38,916 bases of DNA from an uncultured Caryophanales bacterium (GCA_947306705.1 CAMZHD010000005.1:1-38916); one strand, 5' to 3'. Shown: positions 1-9,357, numbered from the stretch's first letter. Translations and numbers: made by a program. The notes: generated by a model not told the origin, from the sequence alone.

Positions 1-106
1 TTTCTCCACCAGATCTTCTTACTGTTTCAACAATTTTCTTTGCTGCATTATCTAAAATTCTGTGATCATAAGCTTTAATTCTGATACGAATTTTTTCTGT
101 TGACAT
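1..106 (-). CDS. rpsJ: 30S ribosomal protein S10, 5' part (runs off window)
   Basis: Minus-strand translation [35 protein letters not shown] matches the S10 N-terminus; RBS AGGGAGG upstream of ATG at 106. Confidence 0.95.
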   Translation of the reverse strand, partial: MSTEKIRIRIKAYDHRILDNAAKKIVETVRRSGGE

Positions 107-223
107 TTCAAATCCTCCCTTCGCCTATATCTAGTATAGACTTGCTCCGTGCAAATAACCCGATAACCAATTATCAACTCTTCCTGGTGTATCGACAACC
201 TCGCACATCTAAGCAGTCACACG
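107..223 (-). promoter_or_regulatory. Structured 5' leader of rpsJ/S10 operon (candidate cis-regulatory RNA)
   Basis: About 115-nt untranslated leader; nested complementarity GTGCGAG...TTTGCAC and CGATAcACCA...TGGTTATCG forms a long imperfect hairpin. Confidence 0.5.
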
Positions 224-229
224 TATTCA

Positions 230-258
230 ATTATAACAGTACCCCTTTATTTTTGCAA
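230..258 (-). promoter_or_regulatory. rpsJ (S10 operon) promoter: TTGCAA - 17 nt - TATAAT with extended -10 TGT
   Basis: Minus strand -35 TTGCAA (253-258), 17-nt spacer, -10 TATAAT (230-235), TG at -15/-14. Confidence 0.8.
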
Positions 259-287
259 GTGTTTTTTTAATTATTTTTAGTTATAGC

Positions 288-331
288 AACAAAAAACAGG
301 ATATTTGACATTCCTGTTTTTGTTTTTATCA
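288..331 (-). terminator. Intrinsic terminator downstream of the 354..1310 gene
   Basis: ACAAAAACAGG...CCTGTTTTTTGT inverted repeat after the minus-strand stop, T-rich flanks. Confidence 0.7.
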
Positions 332-353
332 TTTTATTAGTAAGTTCCTTTTT

Positions 354-1310
354 TTAAATTCCATCACTCAAATGATCTAAATATTTAATTTCTTTGATTC
401 GTAAATTTCCATCTGTTGTATCAAAAATGAATTGATATCCATAGAAAAATGTTGGATCAAGGTTTTCTTTTGCAGCATCTAATCCTTCAAAATATCCTTC
501 ATATCCTTTTTCTTTCTCATCATTATCTCTGTAAACTTCAAAGATAAAATGTGAATATCCATCACTACCTTCTTCCATTCTTGTTGCTTTTATTCTATAA
601 ACAATTACATTTAATGCTAGTCTGTTATTTGCTTTTTTAGCTGAATATAGGGAAGCCATTGTTCCTTGGCTAGGTCCTTCACAACCGGTTCCATATAGAT
701 GTTTCATGGTTAGTTTACCGTCACTGTATTCAATTTCATCTGCTAGTCCTACTCTTCTTTTGTTCTTTGGAGTAGTATTTACAAAGTCTTCTACAAAAGA
801 GGTATCTTCAAAGTATCTTTTTAATTCCGCATCGGATATATATAATTTTCCATCGTCTGTTGGTCCTGGAATATATTTCCTATAATGATTCTCAACCATA
901 CTCATTTTATCTTTACTTGGTAAATCTGAAATACTTCTATCTTCTTTTATCAAATCAAAGGCAGCATGTCCACAAATTCCTCTTGGTACTAAAGAATATG
1001 CCTCCGCTACAAGGGAATCATCTAAAGAAGCATCTTCATACTGGATTTCTTCTTTTGAATCCTTTTCTTTATCTTCTTCTTTTCCCTTTTCTTGTTCATT
1101 ATCGTTTATTTTTTCTTCTGTATTATTTTTTTCTTCTTTCTTATCGGTTTCCACAAACTTAATATCAATTAGAATGAATAACAAAACTACAACTGTAAGA
1201 GATAAAATGACTAATGCAATATTCTTCCAAGTTCCAGTTTTCTGTTTCTCCTTTACTGGTTTTTCTTCTTCAACTTCTTCTTTCTTTTCTTCTACTTTTT
1301 CCTTTTTCAT
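354..1310 (-). CDS. Single-pass membrane-anchored protein of unknown function, K/E-rich N-terminus and linker
   Basis: ORF 318 aa; charged N-terminus, one TM segment (IALVILSLTVVVLLFILIDI), low-complexity KE linker, then an extracellular-type domain; RBS GAGGAG. Confidence 0.8.
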   Translation of the reverse strand: MKKEKVEEKKEEVEEEKPVKEKQKTGTWKNIALVILSLTVVVLLFILIDIKFVETDKKEEKNNTEEKINDNEQEKGKEEDKEKDSKEEIQYEDASLDDSLVAEAYSLVPRGICGHAAFDLIKEDRSISDLPSKDKMSMVENHYRKYIPGPTDDGKLYISDAELKRYFEDTSFVEDFVNTTPKNKRRVGLADEIEYSDGKLTMKHLYGTGCEGPSQGTMASLYSAKKANNRLALNVIVYRIKATRMEEGSDGYSHFIFEVYRDNDEKEKGYEGYFEGLDAAKENLDPTFFYGYQFIFDTTDGNLRIKEIKYLDHLSDGI

Positions 1311-1452
1311 ACAAGTCTCCTCTCTATTATAGTTTTATTATACCATTCTTCCTTGTATGAATCTATCCTTTTCTGTGTACATTGCTGGTTTACATATCTT
1401 TTCTTTATTTTCCATCATAATAATAGTAGTAGTACTTGATGGAGGAATTTGT

Positions 1453-1701
1453 ATGAATAAATATGAAGTTAATATTTACGAACAAATTTCAAAGAATATT
1501 AAAAAATATCGGAATCAAATGGGGATTACACAAGCAGATTTAGCAGAAAAAGTTGGAGTTTCCCATGAATTTATTCGTAGAATTGAATCTCCTAAAGGAA
1601 AGAAATCCTTTTCGATTGATACGATTTGGAAAATATCTCTTGCTTTAAATATTGAGATTGGTCAATTATTCGAAATCGATATTGATGAGTTTATGAAATA
1701 A
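1453..1701 (+). CDS. XRE-family HTH transcriptional regulator (small)
   Basis: MNKYEVNIYEQISKNIKKYRNQMGITQADLAEKVGVSHEFIRRIES... HTH_3 pattern; RBS GGAGG at 1441 supports ATG at 1453 rather than 1357. Confidence 0.85.
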   Translation: MNKYEVNIYEQISKNIKKYRNQMGITQADLAEKVGVSHEFIRRIESPKGKKSFSIDTIWKISLALNIEIGQLFEIDIDEFMK

Positions 1702-1725
1702 AAAAACACCTTTTGGTGTTTTTAT
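1702..1725 (+). terminator. Intrinsic terminator (may act bidirectionally)
   Basis: AAACACC-TTTT-GGTGTTT hairpin followed by T-rich sequence, directly after the XRE stop. Confidence 0.75.
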
Positions 1726-2999
1726 ATTTTGTTTTCATTTAAACAGAATGTTGCATATACTGGGATGTATCTTACATCTTTTTTAATTGCGAAATTATTT
1801 TCTGTAATACGATAAGCTTGAGGTACTGTGAATTTCTTCATAAATACAGATAATGATTTTGCTTTTGAATTGGTCTTAGTTGTTAACTCAATTGGGATAA
1901 TATGACCATTTCTGTTTTGTACAACAAAGTTAACTTCTGCTTTTCCATCAGATTGATAGTAGTATAGTGAGAATCCTCCTTCTACTAATGTCTTTGCGAT
2001 GTGGTTCTCATATAATACTTCTTTTAGATTTTCATCCATTAATAATTGTTTCTTTGTTAAATGAAGAGCTGCATATAACAATCCATCATCTGGATAATAC
2101 AATTTAAAACTATCTACTTCTTTGCAGCTACTTAGTGGAGATTTAACAGTTGTTATCTTATAACTACGATAAGTAATTTGATTATTTACTAAGTAATTAA
2201 TACAGCTTTCATATTCTTTAGCTCTTTTACCAGGTCCCATTAAACCATATTGGAATTTCTTGTTTTCTTTCTTTAATTGTTCCGGGATGGAATCTACTAC
2301 TTCAATTCCTCTTGGAATATCAATTAATACTGTATTGAGAGATATTTCTTTCTTATAAATATCCATTATTTTTTGTTTGATTGCATCTAATTCATAAGAA
2401 CTCTTTCCCTCTAAGGATGCACATACTACTTCTGGAAGCCCACCTGTTTCAAGATAATCTTGGAATAGATCAAGGGCAACTTTATGAAAAGGACATGTTT
2501 TCTTCTTAGAGAAGGATTCACGAATTAATTCTGAAAGACTCTTTTCTCCTCTTGCCCATAAGTATTCTTCAAAGTCCATCGCAGTCATTCCTTTGAACTG
2601 TAATTCTTCTCCTTTGAATTCTGATAGTTTTTCTTTCTTAGAAGTAATGGCAATAATATGATATTTACTATGTTCACTACCAAATACTTTTAACCCTTTT
2701 ACAATATCATTAGAAGTTACATTATCTAGTATAACTAATGTATCTTCTTTTAGAATGGTTTCTCCTGATAATAAAGATAGATTTAGAATAATCTTTTCCG
2801 TAGAACGTTCTTTCTGAAATAAATCTTGGATTGCTTTATTATTCTCTGTGTTGAAATATACAGTATTCTTATATTCATCTTTTCCAAATTCAAGAGCACT
2901 AAATGTTTTTCCTATTTGTTTTGCTCCATAAAGGATTAAAGGTTTTCTAATAACATCAGATTTCCACTTTTGGTAGAACTCAACTATTTTTCGTTCCAT
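1722..2999 (-). CDS. AAA-family ATPase with DUF4143-type C-terminal domain
   Basis: Walker A-like YGAKQIGKTFSA, Walker B-like LVILDN, C-terminal half typical of AAA_14/DUF4143 proteins (EVNFVVQNRNGHIIPIELT). Start MERKIV chosen from RBS GAGGTGG. Confidence 0.8.
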   Translation of the reverse strand: MERKIVEFYQKWKSDVIRKPLILYGAKQIGKTFSALEFGKDEYKNTVYFNTENNKAIQDLFQKERSTEKIILNLSLLSGETILKEDTLVILDNVTSNDIVKGLKVFGSEHSKYHIIAITSKKEKLSEFKGEELQFKGMTAMDFEEYLWARGEKSLSELIRESFSKKKTCPFHKVALDLFQDYLETGGLPEVVCASLEGKSSYELDAIKQKIMDIYKKEISLNTVLIDIPRGIEVVDSIPEQLKKENKKFQYGLMGPGKRAKEYESCINYLVNNQITYRSYKITTVKSPLSSCKEVDSFKLYYPDDGLLYAALHLTKKQLLMDENLKEVLYENHIAKTLVEGGFSLYYYQSDGKAEVNFVVQNRNGHIIPIELTTKTNSKAKSLSVFMKKFTVPQAYRITENNFAIKKDVRYIPVYATFCLNENKI

Positions 3000-3065
3000 A
3001 AACTGTATCCACCTCACATATTTTCTACAATAAGTATACTTTTGTTTCAAAAAAAAGTCAATCTC

Positions 3066-3096
3066 AATTAAAAAATTAGACCTTATGGTCTAATTT
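3066..3096 (-). terminator. Intrinsic terminator of spo0A-like gene
   Basis: Perfect 10-bp stem AAATTAGACC/GGTCTAATTT, loop TTAT (contains the stop codon), then T-tract on the minus strand. Confidence 0.85.
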
Positions 3097-3841
3097 GTGG
3101 AATACTTTGACGGATCTTTTCTGCAATTGTGATCATGAATAAAGAATTGGTTGGTTTTGCTTTTTCCATATCAACACTATTTCCAAAGATTTCTTCCATT
3201 AGGTCCCAATTCCCTCTATTCCAACTAATATCAATCGCATGACGAATGGATCGTTCTACTCTTGATACGGTTGATTGATACTTTTTGGCGATTTCTGGAT
3301 ATAACAATTTGGTTATCTTTTTCATATACTTGTGATCTATCATGAGAAGAATTCCTTCTCTGATATAGTAATATCCTTTTAGATTCGATGGTACACCTAA
3401 TTCATGAAGGGTTTTTGTAATGGATTCTTGGAGATTTCTTTCTCCTATTGGGATATAACGATTTTCTTTTTGATCTCTTACTTTTTTAATTCTTTTCTCT
3501 AATTCTTCCCATTCAAATGGTTTTATTAGAAAGAAACTCACTCCTAGAGTAGATACTTGATAGATGATTTCTTCTGTACAATAAGAAGAAATAACAATTA
3601 CTTTTATTGGAATATTATTTTTCATCATGTATTCTAATACTTCTAACCCATCTTTCTTAGGAAGAATTAATTCTAATAGAATCATATCTATTTCTTTTCG
3701 ATTTTCTTGAATCAGAGTAATTCCTTCATTACCATCTTCTGCTTTGAATACTATTTCTATATCTTTATATTGAAAATATTCAATCATTTGATTCACAAGA
3801 CTTTTATTAGGATCAATAACCAATAGTCTTGTTTTTCCCAT
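3083..3841 (-). CDS. spo0A: Spo0A-like response regulator with non-canonical receiver
   Basis: C-terminus HELGVPSNLKGYYYIREG...LLYPEIAKKYQSTVSRVERSIRHAIDISWNRGN...KAKPTNSLF is diagnostic of the Spo0A effector domain; RBS AAGGAG before MGKTRLL. Confidence 0.9.
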   Translation of the reverse strand: MGKTRLLVIDPNKSLVNQMIEYFQYKDIEIVFKAEDGNEGITLIQENRKEIDMILLELILPKKDGLEVLEYMMKNNIPIKVIVISSYCTEEIIYQVSTLGVSFFLIKPFEWEELEKRIKKVRDQKENRYIPIGERNLQESITKTLHELGVPSNLKGYYYIREGILLMIDHKYMKKITKLLYPEIAKKYQSTVSRVERSIRHAIDISWNRGNWDLMEEIFGNSVDMEKAKPTNSLFMITIAEKIRQSIPQIRP

Positions 3842-3895
3842 TTTTCTCCTTTCAATGATCAACACGCATCTTCATTATAAAATGATTTTGAAAGA

Positions 3896-3919
3896 AAAAA
3901 AAGACAAGATTTCTTGTCT
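3896..3919 (-). terminator. Intrinsic terminator of tpiA
   Basis: AGACAAGA-TT-TCTTGTCT stem followed by T-tract on the minus strand; overlaps the TAG stop. Confidence 0.85.
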
Positions 3920-4622
3920 ATTTTATTTTATTTAAGAATTCCATTAGTTTTTCAGGCTTTAGACTTAATCCACCAATTAAGTAACCATCTATTTCTTTGA
4001 TTTCCTTTAAAGTATCAATGTTTTCTTCTGTTACACTTCCACCATATAATACCTTACAATGTGGAAGCATTCCTTTAATCATTGTAATTACACTTTTAAT
4101 TTGATCATTGGTTGGAGTTACTCCTGTTCCGATAGACCAAATTGGTTCATAAGCAATTACGATATGACTCTTTTCATCTTCTGTTAATCCTTTTGTTGCG
4201 GCTGTTAGTTCTTTTCTTAATACTTTTGTTACAAGGTTTTTATCTCTTTCCTTTAATGTTTCCCCTACACATAGAATCGGAGCCATCTTAGAAGATAAAC
4301 AATTTTTTACTTTTTGACGAATTTCATCATCGGTTTCTAATTTTTCTTCTCTTCTTTCACTATGTCCTACAATAACACAAGATACTCCATATGATTTTAA
4401 TTGTGGAGCAGATACTTCTCCTGTATGTGGTCCTTGTCCATAGGCACTAACATCTTGCGCTCCTAAAATAATCTTTTTAGAATCTACACTACTAATGTTT
4501 AAAAAACTTGGGCATACAATTAACTTATGAGTTGTATTTATTTGATATAGTTTCTTTATGTAATTTTTAAACTCATTCTTATCTAAATTACTTTTATTAT
4601 TTAACGCTATTATCATTCCCAT
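3918..4622 (-). CDS. tpiA: Triosephosphate isomerase (short form, 234 aa)
   Basis: NxK (NNK), VGHSERR, AYEPIWSIGTG, LYGGSV motifs conserved. Confidence 0.93.
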   Translation of the reverse strand: MGMIIALNNKSNLDKNEFKNYIKKLYQINTTHKLIVCPSFLNISSVDSKKIILGAQDVSAYGQGPHTGEVSAPQLKSYGVSCVIVGHSERREEKLETDDEIRQKVKNCLSSKMAPILCVGETLKERDKNLVTKVLRKELTAATKGLTEDEKSHIVIAYEPIWSIGTGVTPTNDQIKSVITMIKGMLPHCKVLYGGSVTEENIDTLKEIKEIDGYLIGGLSLKPEKLMEFLNKIK

Positions 4623-5848
4623 AACTCCTTTATTCTTTTTACTAACTTCGATAAAACACCAAATCGATTTTCTTCTTGCTTTTCTTTTATTGCTCTTGCA
4701 TATACTTCTAATACTCTTTCTGCATAGTATTTAGAACTATAAGTTTCTGCTTGAATTCTTGCTTGTCGATCAAGTCTTTTTCTTTCTTCCTCATCTTTGT
4801 ATAAACGAATAATTTGATTTTCATATTCTTCTTCTGTTTCAAAGAATACTCCATCCAAGTCTTCTGTTACCATACTTAAGAAAGCTTCATCTCTCATACA
4901 AACAGGAACTACATTTGCTGCCATTGCTTCTATGATAGTTAACCCTTGTGTTTCTGTTTTAGAAGCCGTTGCGAAGATATCTGCCATATGATAGTAGTAA
5001 GGCATATCTTCCCAAGCAACTTTTCCTGTGAAAATGGTGTTTCCAACCAACCCTAATTCTTTTGCATATTCTTCATATTTTTCTTTATCTGGTCCATCTC
5101 CAACGATTACTAATTTAATATTTGGATAGTCCTTTGCAATTCGTTTTTGAGACTCTAATAGGAATTCAACATTCTTCTCTTCTGCAAGTCTTCCTACAAA
5201 TAGAATGATAAAGTCTTTTTTCAAAAGATGCAACTGTTTTTTTAGATTCTCTACTTCTTTGGTAGAAATGTTTTCTTTAAAGAATCGTTCTACTTCAATT
5301 CCTGTTGGAATAATATTAATATTCTTTTTAAATTGATACTTTTCTCTAAATAATTTATAAATCTTATTAGTAGGTACAATCAACTCTGTTGCGGTTGTTT
5401 CACAATAGAATTTTGATAAGTACTCTACTATTTTCTTACTGGATTTATTGAAATATCCCTTTGTTATATAGTGAACATAATCTTCATATAATGTGTGATA
5501 TGTATGAACTAAAGGAATATTATATTGTTTTGCGATTAGTCTTGCGAATGTTCCTATCGCAAACTCTGTTTGAGAATGAATGACATCTAATTTCCAACTT
5601 CTTATTAACTTAACTGCTTTTACTGGATAAATACTCGTTAGTCTGGAATCATAGATTCCTGTTGGAATTCCTGGTATCTTTAATACTCTTTCTTTTTCAT
5701 CATACTCATATTTAAAGCTTTCTAAGTTTGCGGTTACTACATAGACTTCATGTCCTAGTTTTTCTAGGGCATTTTTCAACATTACTTCACTTGTTACTAA
5801 TCCACTAATATAGGGTGAATAAGTTTCTGTGAAGATACCGATTCTCAT
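4613..5848 (-). CDS. GT4 glycosyltransferase, probable diacylglycerol (mono)glucosyltransferase
   Basis: MRIGIFTETYSPYISGLVTSEVML..., HTYHTLYEDYVHYI, EAMAANVVPV; resembles processive/monoglucosyl-diacylglycerol synthases. Confidence 0.85.
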   Translation of the reverse strand: MRIGIFTETYSPYISGLVTSEVMLKNALEKLGHEVYVVTANLESFKYEYDEKERVLKIPGIPTGIYDSRLTSIYPVKAVKLIRSWKLDVIHSQTEFAIGTFARLIAKQYNIPLVHTYHTLYEDYVHYITKGYFNKSSKKIVEYLSKFYCETTATELIVPTNKIYKLFREKYQFKKNINIIPTGIEVERFFKENISTKEVENLKKQLHLLKKDFIILFVGRLAEEKNVEFLLESQKRIAKDYPNIKLVIVGDGPDKEKYEEYAKELGLVGNTIFTGKVAWEDMPYYYHMADIFATASKTETQGLTIIEAMAANVVPVCMRDEAFLSMVTEDLDGVFFETEEEYENQIIRLYKDEEERKRLDRQARIQAETYSSKYYAERVLEVYARAIKEKQEENRFGVLSKLVKRIKELWE

Positions 5849-6840
5849 CGTTTCACCTTCTTTTCTAAGTTAAAGATAAGAGCTCCAATAATAATCCCTA
5901 AATAATAAGTGATAAATCTCCATAATAGTAATACAGCACCCATTTTAGATTTTCCAATAAAGTTCCCATAGAACTGTGTAAATCCAAACTCGATTCCTCC
6001 ACTAGCTCCCGGTATTGGCACAAAAGCTCCCATTACATATACATAAGCAGAAGATGTTAAGGCATTTAACAAAGATAAGTTTGTAAAATCTCCCATACTA
6101 AATAATACAAATAAAGGAGTTACATATAAGCAAGAAAGACTAACTAAATTCATAAGAACTCCTTTAAACATGAGTCCTTTTCTTTTTTTTGTCTCGCTCA
6201 TACCTCTTTGATAGTCTTCTATTTTTTTATATACATCTTCTTCTGATACTTTTAATTTCAATTTTTTTGATATCTTAATAAAAATCCTTCCAAGTTTACT
6301 AGATACTCTTTTAGAATTTGCAATCGTAAATAGTATTATGATTACCATAATATTAATTCCAAATCCTAGTAATACTAATCTTGATAATAATATTACTTTT
6401 GGAAAGATATGGAATATTGCATTATACGTAACTGCAAATAGTCCAAATAATACTAAAGCTGTCTGATAACAGATAAATGCTTGAATGGTATAATTGGTTG
6501 CGGTTGCGACAGGAATATCATGCTCTGTTAGCATATAAACTTCCATAGGTTCTCCTCCGGTTGCGAAAGGAGTAACTCCATTAAATAATTGTACAATCCA
6601 ATTATGCTTAATTGCTTCTTTTAAACTAATCTTTGTTTTATCATTTACAATGATATAATTCACAGCTCCTTTTATTCCAATCGAAAGAGAATAAAACAAA
6701 AGTGCAACCACTATATATCTACTATCGATTGTTTGAAAAGCTTTAATAATATCATTAAAATCATTCTTTAATACAACGTATAAAACAATGATTGTGATAA
6801 TTAAAAGGATAATTGTATTATTTTTTTTGATTATTTTCAT
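5845..6840 (-). CDS. UPF0104 / MprF-like (lysylphosphatidylglycerol synthase TM region) membrane protein
   Basis: Multi-TM, GVTPFATGGEPMEVYML and PIPGASGGIEFGF motifs typical of the family. Confidence 0.85.
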   Translation of the reverse strand: MKIIKKNNTIILLIITIIVLYVVLKNDFNDIIKAFQTIDSRYIVVALLFYSLSIGIKGAVNYIIVNDKTKISLKEAIKHNWIVQLFNGVTPFATGGEPMEVYMLTEHDIPVATATNYTIQAFICYQTALVLFGLFAVTYNAIFHIFPKVILLSRLVLLGFGINIMVIIILFTIANSKRVSSKLGRIFIKISKKLKLKVSEEDVYKKIEDYQRGMSETKKRKGLMFKGVLMNLVSLSCLYVTPLFVLFSMGDFTNLSLLNALTSSAYVYVMGAFVPIPGASGGIEFGFTQFYGNFIGKSKMGAVLLLWRFITYYLGIIIGALIFNLEKKVKR

Positions 6841-7321
6841 AATTACTTCCTTTTTCTGTATCGGCTTCTTTTTCTTTCAGAAATAATATACTACCGCTTT
6901 CTTCTCCTAAATTCTCAAAATTTTCTTTTCCTAATAAACTTAATAAACTTTCATCTTCAGGAGATACTTTAATAAATACTTCTTCCATTCCAAGGGTAGA
7001 TGTGGAATATTCTGTTGCGAGTGCGATTAGTTTTCTTGATTTTCTTTTAATTGGGGCAAAGGAAATACGGCATCTTTTCATGTCCTTCTCTCCATAAATA
7101 TGACAACTATCAATTACTTTAGAATCTTTCTCTATGATAAGATCTTCTTCTATTTCATTTTTATTTTTCTTTCTCCATTGATATTCTTCTTCCGTACAAG
7201 AAGATTGGATTCTCTCAAGAAAAGACATTGTATCCGTATGAATACCCTGCTCTTCTTCAAACTCTTGAATTCTTCTTACTTGTTCACCATCAAATGGATT
7301 TACTAGATATAGTTTTTGCAT
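6818..7321 (-). CDS. Hypothetical protein, weakly GNAT-like C-terminus
   Basis: 167 aa ORF overlapping the next gene by 23 bp; MEEVFIKVSPEDESLLSLLGKENFENLGEESGSILFLKEK resembles a GNAT C-terminal end. Confidence 0.6.
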   Translation of the reverse strand: MQKLYLVNPFDGEQVRRIQEFEEEQGIHTDTMSFLERIQSSCTEEEYQWRKKNKNEIEEDLIIEKDSKVIDSCHIYGEKDMKRCRISFAPIKRKSRKLIALATEYSTSTLGMEEVFIKVSPEDESLLSLLGKENFENLGEESGSILFLKEKEADTEKGSNYENNQKK

Positions 7322-7347
7322 ATTCTTCCCTCACCCATACTATTTTT

Positions 7348-8526
7348 TTATTTAATAGCTTCTAAACCTGGTAATTTCTTACCCTCTAAGTATTCTAGAG
7401 TTGCTCCTCCTCCAGTAGAGGCGTGATATACTTTATCTTTATATCCTGCTGCTGTTGCAGCGGCAACAATATCTCCTCCTCCAAGAATAACTTTTATGTC
7501 GTTCACTACTAAATATTTTAATAGTTCATCGGTATTTTTCTTATATTGATCAAATTCATATACTCCAAGAGGTCCATTCCAAATCACAATAGCAGCGTCT
7601 TCTACAACTTGTTTAAAGAATTCTACTGTTTGATTTCCAATGTCTAATCCCATTTCATCTGCATGGAACTCATTGATTCCTCTTACACGATATTCTTCAT
7701 CATTACTGTATTCATTTGTAACTGCAAAATCTACTGGAAGAACAATCTTATCACTGTGTTCTTCTAACATTCTTTTACAGAAATCTAGATTTTCTTCATC
7801 TAGAAGAGATTTTCCTATTTCATATCCTTTTGCTTTTAAGAATGTGAAAGCCATTCCTCCACCAATTAGAATCTTATCTGCTTTTGTAACTAGATTTTCA
7901 ATGACACCAATCTTATCTGCTACTTTTGCTCCTCCTAATACCACAATAAATGGATGTGGTGGATTTTCTAATACACTTAGTGCATTTAATTCTCTTTCAA
8001 TTAAGAATCCTACTGCAGATGGTAAATGAGAGGCAATTCCTACATTAGATGCATGTGCTCTATGAATCGTTCCAAATGCATCATTAACAAATACATCTCC
8101 TAAAGAAGCCCAATAAGCTCCTAGTTCTTCGTCATTACTACTTTCTTTCTTACCATCCAAGTCTTCATATCTAGTATTTTGTATTAGTAATACATCTCCT
8201 GGTTCCATACTATCAATTACTGCTTCTAGTTCTTCTCCACGAGTTTTTTCACTAAATAGAATATCTTTCTTTAATAGTTTTGATAAACGATCTGCTACAG
8301 GGGCTAAATCGTTCTTTGCAAGGTCTGCTTCTTCCTTAACTCTTCCTAAGTGAGAAAGTAGTATTACCTTTGCATTTTTATCCAAACAGTATTGAATGGT
8401 TTCTAATGCTGCTTGAATTCTAGTATCATCTGTTATTTTTCCATCTTTTATTGGTACGTTAAAATCACATCTTATAATTACTTTTTTGTTTTCAATATCT
8501 AAATCTTTTATTGTTCTCATAGCCAA
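7348..8526 (-). CDS. pgk: Phosphoglycerate kinase
   Basis: KVIIRCDFNVPIKDG, LLSHLGR, VLGGAKVADKI, WNGPLGVYE, GGGDIVAA motifs. Confidence 0.97.
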   Translation of the reverse strand: MAMRTIKDLDIENKKVIIRCDFNVPIKDGKITDDTRIQAALETIQYCLDKNAKVILLSHLGRVKEEADLAKNDLAPVADRLSKLLKKDILFSEKTRGEELEAVIDSMEPGDVLLIQNTRYEDLDGKKESSNDEELGAYWASLGDVFVNDAFGTIHRAHASNVGIASHLPSAVGFLIERELNALSVLENPPHPFIVVLGGAKVADKIGVIENLVTKADKILIGGGMAFTFLKAKGYEIGKSLLDEENLDFCKRMLEEHSDKIVLPVDFAVTNEYSNDEEYRVRGINEFHADEMGLDIGNQTVEFFKQVVEDAAIVIWNGPLGVYEFDQYKKNTDELLKYLVVNDIKVILGGGDIVAAATAAGYKDKVYHASTGGGATLEYLEGKKLPGLEAIK

Positions 8527-8576
8527 TTCTCCTATCTATCAAAATTATAGCATTTTTTTCTTATTTAAAAAAGAAA

Positions 8577-8602
8577 AAAGAGTAAGATTTTTCTTACTCT
8601 TT
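8577..8602 (-). terminator. Intrinsic terminator of slipin gene
   Basis: AAAGAGTAAG-loop-CTTACTCTTT 10-bp stem then T-tract on the minus strand; stop codon inside the stem. Confidence 0.85.
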
Positions 8603-9355
8603 ATTATTCTTATTACTAAAATAAGTATTTAGTCCTTCTACCGCTTTTAATACCTCAATTGGTACTGCAAAAATAATTGTATTAGATTGGTCTGAACTTA
8701 AATCATTTAATGTTGATAATGTTCTTAAATGAAGAGCTCCTGGAGTACTTCCCATTGTATTAGCAGCTTGTGCTAAGCTATTAGCAGCTTCCACTTCTCC
8801 AGCTGCTTTTGTAAGAATTGCTTGTTTCTCTCTTTCTGCTTCAGCAGCTTTTGCGATAACTCTCTTCATTTCTTCTGGAAGACATACGTCTTTTAATTCA
8901 ACGTTTTCTACTTTGATTCCCCATGGGTCAGTAGCAGCATCTATTACTTGGCAAATACCGTTAGAGATTTTTTCTCTTTCACTTAATAATTCATCAAGTG
9001 TTACAGAACCAACTACATTACGCATTGTCGTTTGTGCTAATTGACTTACGGCATAGTAATAGTCTTGTACTTCACAAATTGCTTTTCCTGCATCAAATAT
9101 TTTGTAATAGATAACTGCATTGATTCTAATAGAAACGTTATCTTTTGTAATCGTTTCTTGTTCTGGAACGTCTACTGCTTTTGTTCTGATATCTACTTTT
9201 CTAAATGATTGAACAATTGGTAATACAATATTCCATCCTGGATTTAATATCTTAGAGAATTTACCAAAAGTAAATAAAATACCTCTTTCATATTGATCAA
9301 TTTGTCTAATTGATCCTAGTAAAATAATAATTACAACTACTAATATTACTACCAT
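8594..9355 (-). CDS. SPFH/Band 7 protein (slipin/stomatin-like)
   Basis: RQIDQYERGILFTFGKFSKILNPGWNIVLPIVQS...VDVPEQETITKDNVSIRINAVIYYKI typical slipin. Confidence 0.93.
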   Translation of the reverse strand: MVVILVVVIIILLGSIRQIDQYERGILFTFGKFSKILNPGWNIVLPIVQSFRKVDIRTKAVDVPEQETITKDNVSIRINAVIYYKIFDAGKAICEVQDYYYAVSQLAQTTMRNVVGSVTLDELLSEREKISNGICQVIDAATDPWGIKVENVELKDVCLPEEMKRVIAKAAEAEREKQAILTKAAGEVEAANSLAQAANTMGSTPGALHLRTLSTLNDLSSDQSNTIIFAVPIEVLKAVEGLNTYFSNKNNKE

Positions 9356-9357
9356 AA

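Noticed and set aside
860-1162. Plus-strand ORF track entries opposite long minus-strand genes (e.g. 860..1162, 7640..8029, 9479..9835, 16733..17107, 19170..19541, 26559..26938)
   Set aside because: They are antisense shadows of well-supported genes, have no convincing RBS or family features, and show biased composition expected from reverse-complement reading.
1308-1359. CATACAAG ... CTTGTATG inverted repeat flanking the promoter of the 1310 gene
   Set aside because: 8-bp arms 36 bp apart in AT-rich DNA could be chance; no further support.
1357-1452. N-terminal extension of the XRE ORF (start at 1357)
   Set aside because: GGAGG RBS at 1441 places the start at 1453; the extension is not HTH-like and probably lies in the promoter/5' UTR.
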